A stretch of 30,604 bases of DNA from Fibrobacter sp. (GCA_016295375.1 JAEDLI010000018.1:1-30604), one strand, 5' to 3'. Counted from the first letter of the stretch, positions 8,583 through 15,875 are shown. Made by a program: numbers and translations. The notes: generated from the sequence alone by a model not told the origin.

Positions 8583-8715
8583 TCCCGGGGTTTTAGGGGT
8601 GTCCCCTAGGAGAGGGGGTAGCGGCTGATGCGGCTAGGTGGCGGATTCCTTCGATTGCCGCTCTAGGCAAGTTGCCCGCCACGACGCAGCAGCGGCGAGG
8701 GGGAGGCTTCCCCCC
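8583..8715 (-). repeat. GGGGGAAGCCTCCCCC-ended extragenic element, copy 1
   Basis: Read on the minus strand, the element begins with GGGGGAAGCCTCCCCC (a 6-bp stem) directly after the crp stop codon and ends with CCTAGGGGACACCCCTAAAACCCC. The same two ends, in the same relative order, bound the shorter copy at 16048-16131 on the plus strand. The interior of this copy is about 50 bp longer and contains GCGGCAATCGAAGG-type sequence. It fills the intergenic region between crp and the PASTA gene and may act as the 3' end of the crp transcript. Confidence 0.65.
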
Positions 8716-9426
8716 TTATCCCTTGGCGGCTTTTTCCTGTAGCGACTCCTCGTCAAAGATTACGATGTCCTTGCCGGTGATGGCGATGGCGCCGGCTTTC
8801 ACCAGGATGGAACTGATGCGGCTCACGGTTTCGCGGGTGGTGCCGGACATGTCCGCCAGCTGCTGCTGGGTGGGGCGGTTGTGGATGACGGTGACCATCT
8901 TGCCTTTGTCGGTGTGGATTCGCACGCCGCGTTCTTCCATGAGGTTCAGCAGGGTGCCGGCCACGCGGCCGCTGACCGACATGGTGGAGAGGGAGCCGAT
9001 TTGCTTGTTGGCCTTGCGGAGCCGCTTGCTCATTTCGGAGAGGAGCGACATGGCGAGTTCGGGGTATTGCTTGATGAGCGAGAGGAAGGCGTCGCGGTAG
9101 ATGATCATCAGCTGGGAGTCGCTGACGGTGCGGACCGAGGCGGAGCGGGGCTCGCCGTCGATAAGGGACATTTCGCCGAAGAAGTCGCCGCGCTCGAGGA
9201 AGCTGAGAATGGTTTCGCGACCGTCCACGCCGGTCATGTACACTTGGACGGAGCCCGAGGCGATGAGGTAGAGTGCCTGGACGGAGTCGTCGCCTTCCAG
9301 CACTACGGTTTCGTCGCGGTTGAAGTTCTGCACCTCAACCAGGTCGCCCAGGAGTCTCAGCTGGTCGTCGGACAGTTCCGAGAACAGTTCTACGCCTTTC
9401 AGCAGTTCCAATACAGATGCGTCCAT
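8716..9426 (-). CDS. Crp/Fnr-family transcription regulator
   Basis: A 236-aa two-domain regulator. Residues about 15-125 form a cyclic-nucleotide-binding domain with the phosphate-binding cassette FGEMSLIDGEPRSA (84-96; R94 and S95 match the cAMP-phosphate contacts of E. coli CRP). A long dimer helix follows, then an HTH at 185-210 whose recognition helix TTRETVSRI keeps the R-E-T-V-x-R pattern (R198, E199, R203) that reads TGTGA half-sites in E. coli CRP. At the positions of E. coli T127/S128, which contact the adenine, I read A139/N140, so ligand binding may differ. No Fe-S cysteines are present, so it is not an FNR type. It lies 42 bp downstream of purA on the same strand. A CRP-like operator is visible at 28026-28047. 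Confidence 0.93.
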   Translation of the reverse strand: MDASVLELLKGVELFSELSDDQLRLLGDLVEVQNFNRDETVVLEGDDSVQALYLIASGSVQVYMTGVDGRETILSFLERGDFFGEMSLIDGEPRSASVRTVSDSQLMIIYRDAFLSLIKQYPELAMSLLSEMSKRLRKANKQIGSLSTMSVSGRVAGTLLNLMEERGVRIHTDKGKMVTVIHNRPTQQQLADMSGTTRETVSRISSILVKAGAIAITGKDIVIFDEESLQEKAAKG

Positions 9427-9468
9427 GTTTTCCTCTCTTCTTTTGGCCGCGCCGGGGCGGCGGTGGCT

Positions 9469-10752
9469 TTAGTCCAAATCCACGATGATGCTCTGGTCGC
9501 GCTTGGCACCGATCGAGATCATGCCAATCTTCACGCCCACGAGCTCCGCCATGCGGTTCAGGTACTTGCGGGCGTTTTCGGGCAGGTCTTCCAGCTTGCG
9601 ACACTTGGTGGTGTCGCACTTCCAGCCCGGCATTTCTTCGTAGACCGGCACGCAACGGCCAACCTTCGAAAGCTGGTTCGGGAAGTTTTCGATTTTTTCG
9701 CCGTCGCATTCGTAGTGGGTGCAAATCTTGATGGTGTCGAAGGTGTCCAGCACGTCGAGCTTGGTAATGGCGAGGTGCGTGAGGCCGTTCACCACGGCCG
9801 CCTTGCGGACCACCGGGGCGTCGAACCAACCGCAGCGGCGGTTGCGGCCCGTGGTGGCACCGTATTCGTTGCCAATCTTGCGGAGGATGTCGCCGGTTTC
9901 GTCCAGAAGTTCTGTCGGGAAGGGGCCGTTACCCACGCGGGTGGTGTAGGCCTTCACCACGCCTACCACCTGGTCGATGGCCGTGGGGCCAATGCCGGCG
10001 CCACAGCTGGCGTAGCCGGCCACGGTGTTGCTGGAGGTCACGAAGGGGTAAGTGCCCTGGTCCACGTCGAGGATGGTGCCCTGGGCACCTTCGAACACCA
10101 GGCGCTTGCCAGCCTTCACAGCGGCATAGAGCATGGCGCTCACGTCGCGCACAAACGGCTTGATTTTCTGGCCGAGTTCGAGGTAGTCCTTGATGACCTG
10201 TTCGGGGTCGATTTCGGGCACGTCGTACATCACCTTGAATTCTTCGTTGTGGACCTTGGCCATGGCTTCGACGCGGGGGCGCAGTTCGCGTTCGTCCATC
10301 AGGTCGCCCACGCGGACGCCGATGCGATTCACCTTGTCGCTGTAGCAGGGGCCAATGCCGCGGCCCGTGGTGCCGATGGCGGCCTTGCCGGCCTTCTTTT
10401 CTTTGGCCTTGTCGAGAGCGGAGTGGTACGGGAGCACCACGTGTGCGTTATCGGCAATGAACAGGCGGCCTTCGGGGTTGATACCCTTGGTGTGCAGGTC
10501 GGCGATTTCGGCCAGGGTCTGCACCGGGTCCAGCACCACGCCGTTGCCGATGACGCAAATCTTGTCGTCGTGCATAATGCCAGAGGGAATCAGGTGGAAC
10601 ACGAACTTCTTGTCGCCCACTTCGACGGTGTGGCCAGCGTTTGCGCCGCCCTGGAAACGCACAATGTAGTCTGCGTCCAGCGTCAGAAAATCAACTACCT
10701 TGGCCTTGCCTTCGTCACCCCACTGGGAACCGATTACAACACGATTTGCCAT
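9469..10752 (-). CDS. purA: Adenylosuccinate synthetase
   Basis: A 427-aa cytoplasmic enzyme joining IMP and aspartate with GTP to form adenylosuccinate, the first step from IMP to AMP. The P-loop GSQWGDEGKAK (residues 8-18) carries catalytic D13, and GGANAGHT carries catalytic H41. The GTTGRGIGPCYSDK, FEGAQGTILDVDQGTYPFVTSSN and KLDVLDTFDTIKI blocks are all intact, and the length is normal. One oddity is Ala17 where most homologues have Gly in the GDEGKGK loop. The gene is followed by crp and preceded by the large repeat-bearing intergenic region. Its promoter must lie in 10753-11000, where I cannot fix a -10/-35 pair. Confidence 0.98.
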   Translation of the reverse strand: MANRVVIGSQWGDEGKAKVVDFLTLDADYIVRFQGGANAGHTVEVGDKKFVFHLIPSGIMHDDKICVIGNGVVLDPVQTLAEIADLHTKGINPEGRLFIADNAHVVLPYHSALDKAKEKKAGKAAIGTTGRGIGPCYSDKVNRIGVRVGDLMDERELRPRVEAMAKVHNEEFKVMYDVPEIDPEQVIKDYLELGQKIKPFVRDVSAMLYAAVKAGKRLVFEGAQGTILDVDQGTYPFVTSSNTVAGYASCGAGIGPTAIDQVVGVVKAYTTRVGNGPFPTELLDETGDILRKIGNEYGATTGRNRRCGWFDAPVVRKAAVVNGLTHLAITKLDVLDTFDTIKICTHYECDGEKIENFPNQLSKVGRCVPVYEEMPGWKCDTTKCRKLEDLPENARKYLNRMAELVGVKIGMISIGAKRDQSIIVDLD

Positions 10753-11003
10753 ATATCCTTCATTCTGTTGGCGGCCCGGCGGCGCAAATCTCCAAAAGGA
10801 GCAGTCCCGCGGGTCGATTGCTTGTTAAACGACGAAATTCAAGCGCAGAGGCTTTCCCTGCGCCCTTTTTCGCCTAAAAGATAAAAAAGTGGGCGGGGCG
10901 CGGGACCGGAGACGGGCGGGCGGTGCGACGAAAACGGCTAGAAAACGACGGGAAAACCGCCAATTGCCGTAATAGCACCGTTTTGGAGTAAAAAACGCAT
11001 CTA

Positions 11004-11319
11004 GGGGCATATAAAAACGGCTGATTGCTGTGGCTTATATGCCCCGTAAAACGTTTTCATCACTGCTCTACGTCGATTTCCGCCTTTTTACGCAAACTTT
11101 TCAGCGGTGGGACATATAAAAATGAATTTTTGGCGGAATTATATGCCCCTTTCCCGCGATTTGGGCAAAAATGCAGACAACATAACGCAATTTGCAATCA
11201 AGAGCTAACGAAAAAGGCATATAAGACAACGCCCAAAGAAAAATTTATATGCCCCGTAACAGATTAATCTTCAAATAGGGGCATATAAGAGTGCACACCC
11301 CGTTCAATTTATATGCCCC
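11004..11319. repeat. Phased GGGGCATATAA inverted-pair array (8 arms)
   Basis: Eight copies of an 11-bp motif alternate strictly in orientation and form four inverted pairs. Plus arms (GGGGCATATAA) are at 11004-11014, 11109-11119 (GGGACATATAA), 11214-11224 (only GGCATATAA of the motif is kept) and 11278-11288. Minus arms (TTATATGCCCC) are at 11035-11045, 11139-11149, 11245-11255 and 11309-11319. Loops between arms are 20, 19, 20 and 20 nt. Arm-centre spacings along the DNA are 31, 74, 30, 75, 31, 33 and 31 bp, close to 3, 7, 3, 7, 3, 3 and 3 turns of B-DNA. All arms therefore face nearly the same side of the helix. The spacers are not conserved. It lies in the 715-bp gap between divergent purA and the nuclease-like gene. 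A multi-site operator is the simplest reading; as RNA each pair could fold into a hairpin with an 11-bp stem (9 bp in the third pair). Confidence 0.85.
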
Positions 11320-11386
11320 CACTCACGAAAAAAGCATTTTAGGCCTACAAAAAATCCAAAATTCCACTTCTCGTCATTCTTTTTTG

Positions 11387-11392
11387 TATATT
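11387..11392 (+). promoter_or_regulatory. Candidate -10 (TATATT) for nuclease-like gene
   Basis: TTTTTTGTATATTAT holds a TATATT hexamer about 80 bp before the ATG at 11468 and 25 bp before the leader hairpin. A similar TATATT(T) element precedes several other genes here (17212, 21534, and on the minus strand near 26560 and 27975). No convincing -35 hexamer is present. If used, transcription would begin near 11399 and the hairpin would lie in the leader. Confidence 0.35.
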
Positions 11393-11416
11393 ATCCCAGA
11401 AATTGTTTATTTCCAG

Positions 11417-11455
11417 CTACGACGAGCATGCCCCTCGCCGTAGTTTTTCTTTTTT
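11417..11455 (+). terminator. Terminator-like hairpin in gene leader
   Basis: CTACGACGAG (11417-11426) and CTCGCCGTAG (11434-11443) pair with one A-C mismatch around a 7-nt loop, and are followed at once by TTTTTCTTTTTT. This has the form of an intrinsic terminator. It lies between the candidate promoter and the strong ribosome-binding site of the downstream gene, so it could be an attenuator, or the end of a short upstream RNA. Confidence 0.65.
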
Positions 11456-11462
11456 AGGAGGT
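11456..11462 (+). promoter_or_regulatory. Strong Shine-Dalgarno AGGAGGT
   Basis: A consensus AGGAGGT sits 5 nt before the ATG at 11468 and directly after the T-run of the leader hairpin. It fixes the start codon, and it is one of the strongest ribosome-binding sites in the window. Confidence 0.85.
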
Positions 11463-11467
11463 CCGGC

Positions 11468-12295
11468 ATGCACCGAACGCAGCTTACAGCACAAAAAGCA
11501 TACGACAGAATTACCGCTGAAGTAGCAAAATACAGAAACACGCTTTCGTCATACCTAGAATCCCTGCAGAAAAAGAACAAGAATCCCGCCGAAGGAAATC
11601 TGCGGGTACTAAAACACAAGCTAGGCTACCAGTACTACATCGTTACCGAGAAGGGCGACACGAAGGGCACTTACCTCCGGCGAAAGGACCTTCGCAGGGC
11701 TAAAGCCCTGGCCCAGCGGGACTACAACAACGCGGCGGCGGCCGTCATCGAAAACCAGCTCGCGACCATCGACAGCTTTCTCGAAGCATTCCACCCGAAA
11801 GCCCTTGACCAAGCCTTCGCCAGCCTGCACCCGGGCCACCGCGCCCTTGTTGCGCCCGTGCGCGAACCCGACGGCGATTTTGTTGCCGCATGGCAACACA
11901 CTCCCTACACGGGCAAGCCCTTCGAAATCAACGCCCCCGAATTCTACACAGGCACGGGCGTGCGCGTCCGCTCGAAATCCGAAGTCATCATCGCGGACGC
12001 GCTTAGTCGCGCGGGCATTCCCTACCGTTACGAATACCCCACAAGCGTCAATGGCTGGGGCACGCTCTACCCGGACTTCACCTGCCTACGCCCCAGCACC
12101 CGCGAGGAAATCATCTGGGAGCATTTCGGCCTCATGGGCGATTCCGACTACGCCGAAAACGCCATCCAGAAAATCGCCCACTACGCCGCCAGCGGTTACA
12201 CCCTCGGCAAGAACTTCGTCGCCACCTTCGAAAGCGGCAACACACCGCTCTCCCTCAAGCAGGTGGAAAGTTACATCAAGTCGCTGCTAACGTAG
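11468..12295 (+). CDS. Orphan PD-(D/E)XK nuclease-like protein
   Basis: A 275-aa cytoplasmic protein. Residues 1-105 are helical and charged, with a coiled-coil-like N-terminus and a LGYQYYIVTEKGDTKGTYL beta hairpin near 52-70. The C-terminal part looks like a PD-(D/E)XK-type fold: S171-E172 in RVRSKSEVIIADAL, P202-D203 in LYPDFTCL and E218 in IIWEHFGL. The usual catalytic Lys position is His219, so activity is uncertain. The IPYRYEYP...YPDF...WEHFG...DY order matches uncharacterised proteins I have seen in gut bacteria; I know no established function. It is separated from its neighbours on both sides, carries a terminator-like leader and lies behind the phased GGGGCATATAA array. A nucleic-acid-processing or defence role is possible but unproven. 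Confidence 0.8.
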   Translation: MHRTQLTAQKAYDRITAEVAKYRNTLSSYLESLQKKNKNPAEGNLRVLKHKLGYQYYIVTEKGDTKGTYLRRKDLRRAKALAQRDYNNAAAAVIENQLATIDSFLEAFHPKALDQAFASLHPGHRALVAPVREPDGDFVAAWQHTPYTGKPFEINAPEFYTGTGVRVRSKSEVIIADALSRAGIPYRYEYPTSVNGWGTLYPDFTCLRPSTREEIIWEHFGLMGDSDYAENAIQKIAHYAASGYTLGKNFVATFESGNTPLSLKQVESYIKSLLT

Positions 12296-12307
12296 AGACC
12301 CAAACGG

Positions 12308-12364
12308 CATCCAGCCTATCGCCAACGTGGAGGCATTGACCTTCGTCAAGCCTGCTATCAAAAA
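12308..12364 (+). repeat. 57-bp direct repeat, copy A (acetyltransferase 5' remnant)
   Basis: It begins with 41 identical bases, then has four transitions, giving 53 of 57 bases in common with 13911-13967. In copy B this sequence is codons 11-29 of the broken acetyltransferase, so copy A is a detached fragment of such a gene without its start or the remainder. The two copies flank the alpha/beta hydrolase gene. The rest of 12365-12501 shows no gene. Confidence 0.85.
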
Positions 12365-12501
12365 ATTAATGGCATGAAATTTGCGTTATCACGTCCAAGG
12401 ATTTTTGCGCGACCACATTCGCAGCATTTTACGCCACCAGATTCACGGTATCTTACGCCGCCCCATCCAAGACAATATCACGCACCGCAAAAGTCCGCAA
12501 G

Positions 12502-13743
12502 CTAATCGTCGGCGCATTCTAACCCACGCAGGCTTTCGTCTATAAAGTTAAACGTCTTTGCGTAGGCTTCGTCGCGTACGTCCTTGCGGGAAAGGTACAG
12601 GTCGTGCAAGCCGCCCGCCACCGTTTCCGTCGTTACCTTCGTCCCGACTTTCGGTGCCCACATCTCTATATGCTCCACATCCAGCACGCCATCGCAATGC
12701 ATTTGGTCGTCTGACCATTCATCGTCATCTTCGCTACAGTCCCCATGCAACACAAGCACCGGTGAATTTATATGAAATCCCCTGTGCAATTCCAGCTGGG
12801 CCCTATGAACCCCGCGTATCCACCCCAAGAACTGCTCCGGACGTTCTTCGCTTTTCCACTCCGTATTGTATTGCCACTCGCCATAACGCTCCCTGTTGAT
12901 CGCGTAGGCATAATTCGGATTCCCGCTGGATCCAATCGAAAAGTCGGGCAGGTACATGGCCAGCTCCGAAACGACCGGAATCGCAACATTGCGCACAAGC
13001 CAGTTGAAATTGAAATCAAAGAAAGGACTGTTCAAGACAAGAGCTGCAAACTTTTCGGCTGGACGGGACTCCGCATAAAACGACACCAGCAAGCCGCCCT
13101 GGGAATGCCCTATCAAGACCAGCGGCAACGAATGCGCACGCCCTGTACGCTCCTTCGTAATCACCCGCGCAAGCTCCACCGCAAAATCCAGCTCCGGAAA
13201 AAACTCCCGCATGTTCCGCAGGTCACCCCGACGGTCTCCAGGCGCAAAGGAACGCCCGCAATAATGCAGGTCTATCGCGAAAAAGGCATAGCCCGCCGAA
13301 TCCGCCTTTTGAGCCATTTCCTTCTGGAAAAAATAATCGTTGTAACCGTGCACATACAAGATTATCCCCCGCACGGGCTTGGCACCGGCACCCTCCTCGA
13401 CATCGGTCGACGCGGAGCCACTCCCGACACTGCCATTTCCTGCGGATTCAACGGCAACGGAATCATCCGCCACCGAACTCCCGAAAGGATATTCCACCAG
13501 AGTCGAACGGAATTCCTTTCCGCCCACATTTGTGCGCATCCCATACTGACGGAAAGGCGCTCCCAGCGCCACATCGTCGATACCACCCGCATAAGCCTGC
13601 CACACGTCATGGGCGCTCACCGGAACCTTGACGCCGGAATCAAGCGTGCGCTCCTCTTTCAAAACCCCATTGGCAAACCCGATGTGGAACAAAACGGCCA
13701 CCACAAAAACCAGGCCGAGAGCAACAAGTCTAAAATTTTTCAC
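12502..13743 (-). CDS. Alpha/beta hydrolase (serine lysophospholipase/lipase-like)
   Basis: I read a 413-aa protein from GTG 13743, which has a GGGAG ribosome-binding site 5 nt ahead. An ATG at 13770 would add 9 residues but has poor spacing. An N-terminal hydrophobic segment (about 5-24) is an uncleaved anchor or signal peptide. The hydrolase core follows: the HGYND oxyanion-hole region near 132, the nucleophile elbow GHSQGG with Ser214, an acidic residue after VLVLHGD, and catalytic His380 in GGLHDLYL. This pattern fits serine-aminopeptidase-S33/monoglyceride-lipase proteins. A Gly/Ser/Asp-rich low-complexity insert (about 88-122) separates the N-terminal region from the core. The gene lies between two copies of a 57-bp direct repeat, suggesting it was inserted or rearranged into the acetyltransferase locus. 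The substrate is unknown. Confidence 0.88.
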   Translation of the reverse strand: MKNFRLVALGLVFVVAVLFHIGFANGVLKEERTLDSGVKVPVSAHDVWQAYAGGIDDVALGAPFRQYGMRTNVGGKEFRSTLVEYPFGSSVADDSVAVESAGNGSVGSGSASTDVEEGAGAKPVRGIILYVHGYNDYFFQKEMAQKADSAGYAFFAIDLHYCGRSFAPGDRRGDLRNMREFFPELDFAVELARVITKERTGRAHSLPLVLIGHSQGGLLVSFYAESRPAEKFAALVLNSPFFDFNFNWLVRNVAIPVVSELAMYLPDFSIGSSGNPNYAYAINRERYGEWQYNTEWKSEERPEQFLGWIRGVHRAQLELHRGFHINSPVLVLHGDCSEDDDEWSDDQMHCDGVLDVEHIEMWAPKVGTKVTTETVAGGLHDLYLSRKDVRDEAYAKTFNFIDESLRGLECADD

Positions 13744-13881
13744 AAGAACTCCCTGCAAGTGCAAATACACTCCATAAACACGTCATCCATGCCGTAAATG
13801 ATAGCAAGTTTTTCCCAAAACTGCACACGATAAAAATATAGCCTACGGATAGAAATCCGCAAATTAATCTATATTCCTTCC

Positions 13882-14519
13882 ATGCCAGCAAAGACTCCCG
13901 ACCAAAGCATCATCCAGCCTATCGCCAACGTGGAGGCATTGACCTTCGTCAGGCCCGCCGTCAAAAACCAAACATCATTGTGGGCGTTTTCACCTACATC
14001 GCCGATTCGGATTTCGAGAGTCATGTAACGCACCATTACGACTTTATCGGGGACAAGCTCATCATCGGCAAGTTCTGCTAGATTGCTGCCGGCGTGGAAT
14101 TCGTGATGAACGGGGCTAACCACCAGATGAACGCATCCACCACTTACCCCTTCTATATCTTCGGCACATGGGAGCAGCACGCCCCGGCCCAGAGCGACCT
14201 TCCGCTCAAAGGCGATGCCGTCATCGGTAACGACGTATGGATCGGGCAGGACGCCACAATCCTCCCCGGCGTGCACTTCGGCGACGGAGCCATCATCGGG
14301 GCAAATTCTGTCGTAGCAAGCGACGTCACGCCCTATACCATCGTGGCAGGTAACCCCGCCAAACTCATCCGCAAGCGATTCGACGACGAACTCACCGCAC
14401 TGCTGCTCAAGTTCAAGTGGTGGGACAAGCCCATCGACGAAATCAATAGTCTCATTTCCATCCTCACCAGCGGTGACCTCAAAAAAGTGAAAGCTGAGCT
14501 CAAGGCCCGGCTTATGTAA
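13882..14519 (+). pseudogene. Broken Vat/CatB-type xenobiotic acetyltransferase
   Basis: Conceptual translation in two frames gives a left-handed-beta-helix (hexapeptide repeat) acetyltransferase of about 212 aa. MPAKTPDQSIIQPIANVEAL starts at 13882, a one-base deletion near 13968 (AAC-C-AAC) shifts the frame, and the rest reads through VGVFTYIADSDF and GDKLIIGKFC. An in-frame TAG follows at about 14080, then IAAGVEFVMNGANHQMNASTTYPF, GNDVWIGQDATILPGVHFGDGAIIGANSVV and the C-terminal GNPAKLIRKRF. NGANHQ carries the catalytic His of CatB/Vat enzymes. The frameshift plus the nonsense codon make it a pseudogene; the 3' 142 codons remain open from a GTG at 14094. Sequencing error could explain one lesion but hardly both. 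Confidence 0.85.
13911..13967 (+). repeat. 57-bp direct repeat, copy B
   Basis: Inside the acetyltransferase pseudogene; same orientation as copy A at 12308-12364 and 53 of 57 bases alike. The unit between the copies is about 1.6 kb and carries the alpha/beta hydrolase gene. Confidence 0.85.
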
Positions 14520-14525
14520 GTGGAG

Positions 14526-14546
14526 ATCCCGCAACGAGTGCGGGAT
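14526..14546. repeat. ATCCCGCA-ACGAG-TGCGGGAT hairpin repeat
   Basis: A perfect 8-bp inverted repeat with a 5-nt loop lies 6 bp after the pseudogene stop and is followed by GACA. It looks like a member of the dispersed '...GGGATGACA' extragenic repeats. The remaining 14547-14758 holds further fragments (CCTCGCAATGAC at 14582) and GC-rich sequence with CGCGA words but no gene that I can support. Confidence 0.55.
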
Positions 14547-14758
14547 GACAATGTCGGTTAGAGATTACCGCGGCCTTCAGCCTCGCAATGACAATCGAGA
14601 AGCGACCCGCGACATTCTCAGCCTGCGACTCGCGACGCTCGCTGCCCGCCGCCCTCGCGACGCGCGCGACCTGCATTAAAACTTTTACGGCACTTCACGC
14701 GACCGCAACGTTCTACCGCAATTGACATGCCTCCGGTCTGAGCGTTGCTCTCGTCGTC

Positions 14759-14780
14759 GCGGCTTGTTAATACAAGCCGC
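14759..14780 (-). terminator. Hairpin just after moxR
   Basis: GCGGCTTG and CAAGCCGC pair perfectly over 8 bp around TTAATA, starting 10 bp past the moxR stop on the minus strand. There is no T-run after it, so it may be a 3'-end-protecting hairpin or a weak terminator rather than a classical intrinsic one. Confidence 0.4.
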
Positions 14781-14789
14781 TTCTCCTCA

Positions 14790-15773
14790 CTACGGCACTT
14801 CGACGCTGTCGAGAATCTTCTGCACGACGGTTTCGGCAGAGACTTCTTCCGCTTCGGCCTCGTAGCTCAAGATAATGCGGTGGCGGAGCACTTCCATGGC
14901 GACGGCCTTCACGTCTTCGGGCGTCACGTAGGCACGGCCCTGGATGAACGCATGGGCCTTCGAAGCCTGGGCAAGACCGATGGATGCACGGGGCGAAGCG
15001 CCCACTTCCACAAAACCTACCAAGTCGCTACGCTTGATGCTGCCCGGGTCACGGGTCGCAAGCACCAGGTTCACGACGTATTCGCGCACGCGTTCGTCCA
15101 CGTACACCTGCTTCACCAGCTGGCGGGCGGCGAGGATATCTTCCTTCGTGGCGACGGCCTGCGGCTGACGGAGCCCCGCACCGGCAACGGCGTCCAGAAT
15201 CTTCATTTCGTCGGCCTTGTTCGGGTAGCTGACCTTCACCTTCAACAGGAAACGGTCCACCTGGGCTTCGGGCAGCGGGTACGTGCCTTCCTGCTCAATC
15301 GGGTTCTGCGTGGCAAGCACCAGGAACGGCTCGTCCAGCTTGAACGTCTCGTCACCGATGGTGATGTGGCGTTCCTGCATCGCTTCGAGCAAGGCGCTCT
15401 GCACCTTCGACGGCGCACGGTTGATTTCATCGGCCAGCACCAGGTTCGTAAACAGCGGGCCCTTGCGGGTCTCGAACTTCGCTTCCTTCGCGTTGTAAAT
15501 CGTGGTACCCAGCAAGTCGGCCGGCAAAAGGTCGGGCGTGAACTGGATGCGCTTGAAATCCAGCGACACGGCATCGGCAAAAGCCTTCACCGCAGTCGTC
15601 TTGGCAAGGCCCGGCAAGCCTTCCAGCAGCACGTGGCCGTCGGCCAAAATACCCGTCAGAATGCTTTCCACCAGAGCCTTCTGGCCAATCACCGTCCCTT
15701 CCACTTCACGCAGCAAGTTCATGCAGAATGCGCTCTGCTGGCGCACCTTTTCCGAAAGTTCCTGAATATCCAT
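14790..15773 (-). CDS. MoxR-family AAA+ ATPase
   Basis: A 327-aa cytoplasmic ATPase of the MoxR class, thought to act as a chaperone for assembly or metal loading of partner complexes, often with DUF58/VWA proteins. Walker A is GLPGLAKT (52-59), Walker B LVLADE (111-116), then INRAPSKVQSALLEAMQE, sensor 1 in LATQNP and the GASPRAS sensor-2 region near residue 270. The ATG at 15773 has AGAGGT about 9 nt upstream. The usual DUF58 and VWA partner genes are not next to it: downstream is a hairpin and then the acetyltransferase pseudogene. Either the operon has been split or this is a stand-alone MoxR. Confidence 0.95.
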   Translation of the reverse strand: MDIQELSEKVRQQSAFCMNLLREVEGTVIGQKALVESILTGILADGHVLLEGLPGLAKTTAVKAFADAVSLDFKRIQFTPDLLPADLLGTTIYNAKEAKFETRKGPLFTNLVLADEINRAPSKVQSALLEAMQERHITIGDETFKLDEPFLVLATQNPIEQEGTYPLPEAQVDRFLLKVKVSYPNKADEMKILDAVAGAGLRQPQAVATKEDILAARQLVKQVYVDERVREYVVNLVLATRDPGSIKRSDLVGFVEVGASPRASIGLAQASKAHAFIQGRAYVTPEDVKAVAMEVLRHRIILSYEAEAEEVSAETVVQKILDSVEVP

Positions 15774-15852
15774 GCGATTTTACCTCTGTGTATATTTTAC
15801 AAAATTTCAACGACCTCCGTTTTTCGAATATCATCGTTCGTCAGCAAGACGG

Positions 15853-15875
15853 GAGACGAGAGACGAGAGACGAGA
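15853..15875. repeat. GAGACGA tandem repeat (3 copies)
   Basis: Three exact 7-bp units GAGACGA followed by GAG, then TTTTTTCGG. The surrounding 15774-16149 gap (376 bp) has no gene. It holds the moxR promoter region, this tandem repeat, the CTAGGGG repeat, a GTCATTGCGAGG fragment at 15991 and the GC-rich element at 16048. Confidence 0.7.

Noticed and set aside
8881..10884. A 667-codon plus-strand frame opposite crp and purA
   Set aside because: It is antisense to two well-identified genes, and its His/Val/Gly-rich product reflects their codon use.
11004..11319. CRISPR array
   Set aside because: The repeats are only 11 bp, alternate in orientation and have irregular spacers, and no cas genes are near.
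11004..12295. Classical type III toxin-antitoxin (ToxIN) locus
   Set aside because: The repeats are not tandem copies of about 36 nt and the protein is longer than and unlike ToxN; only the order repeats-terminator-gene is shared.
14094..14519. A separate intact hexapeptide-repeat protein gene
   Set aside because: The sequence upstream encodes the missing N-terminal coils in another frame, so this is the 3' part of a broken gene rather than a gene of its own.
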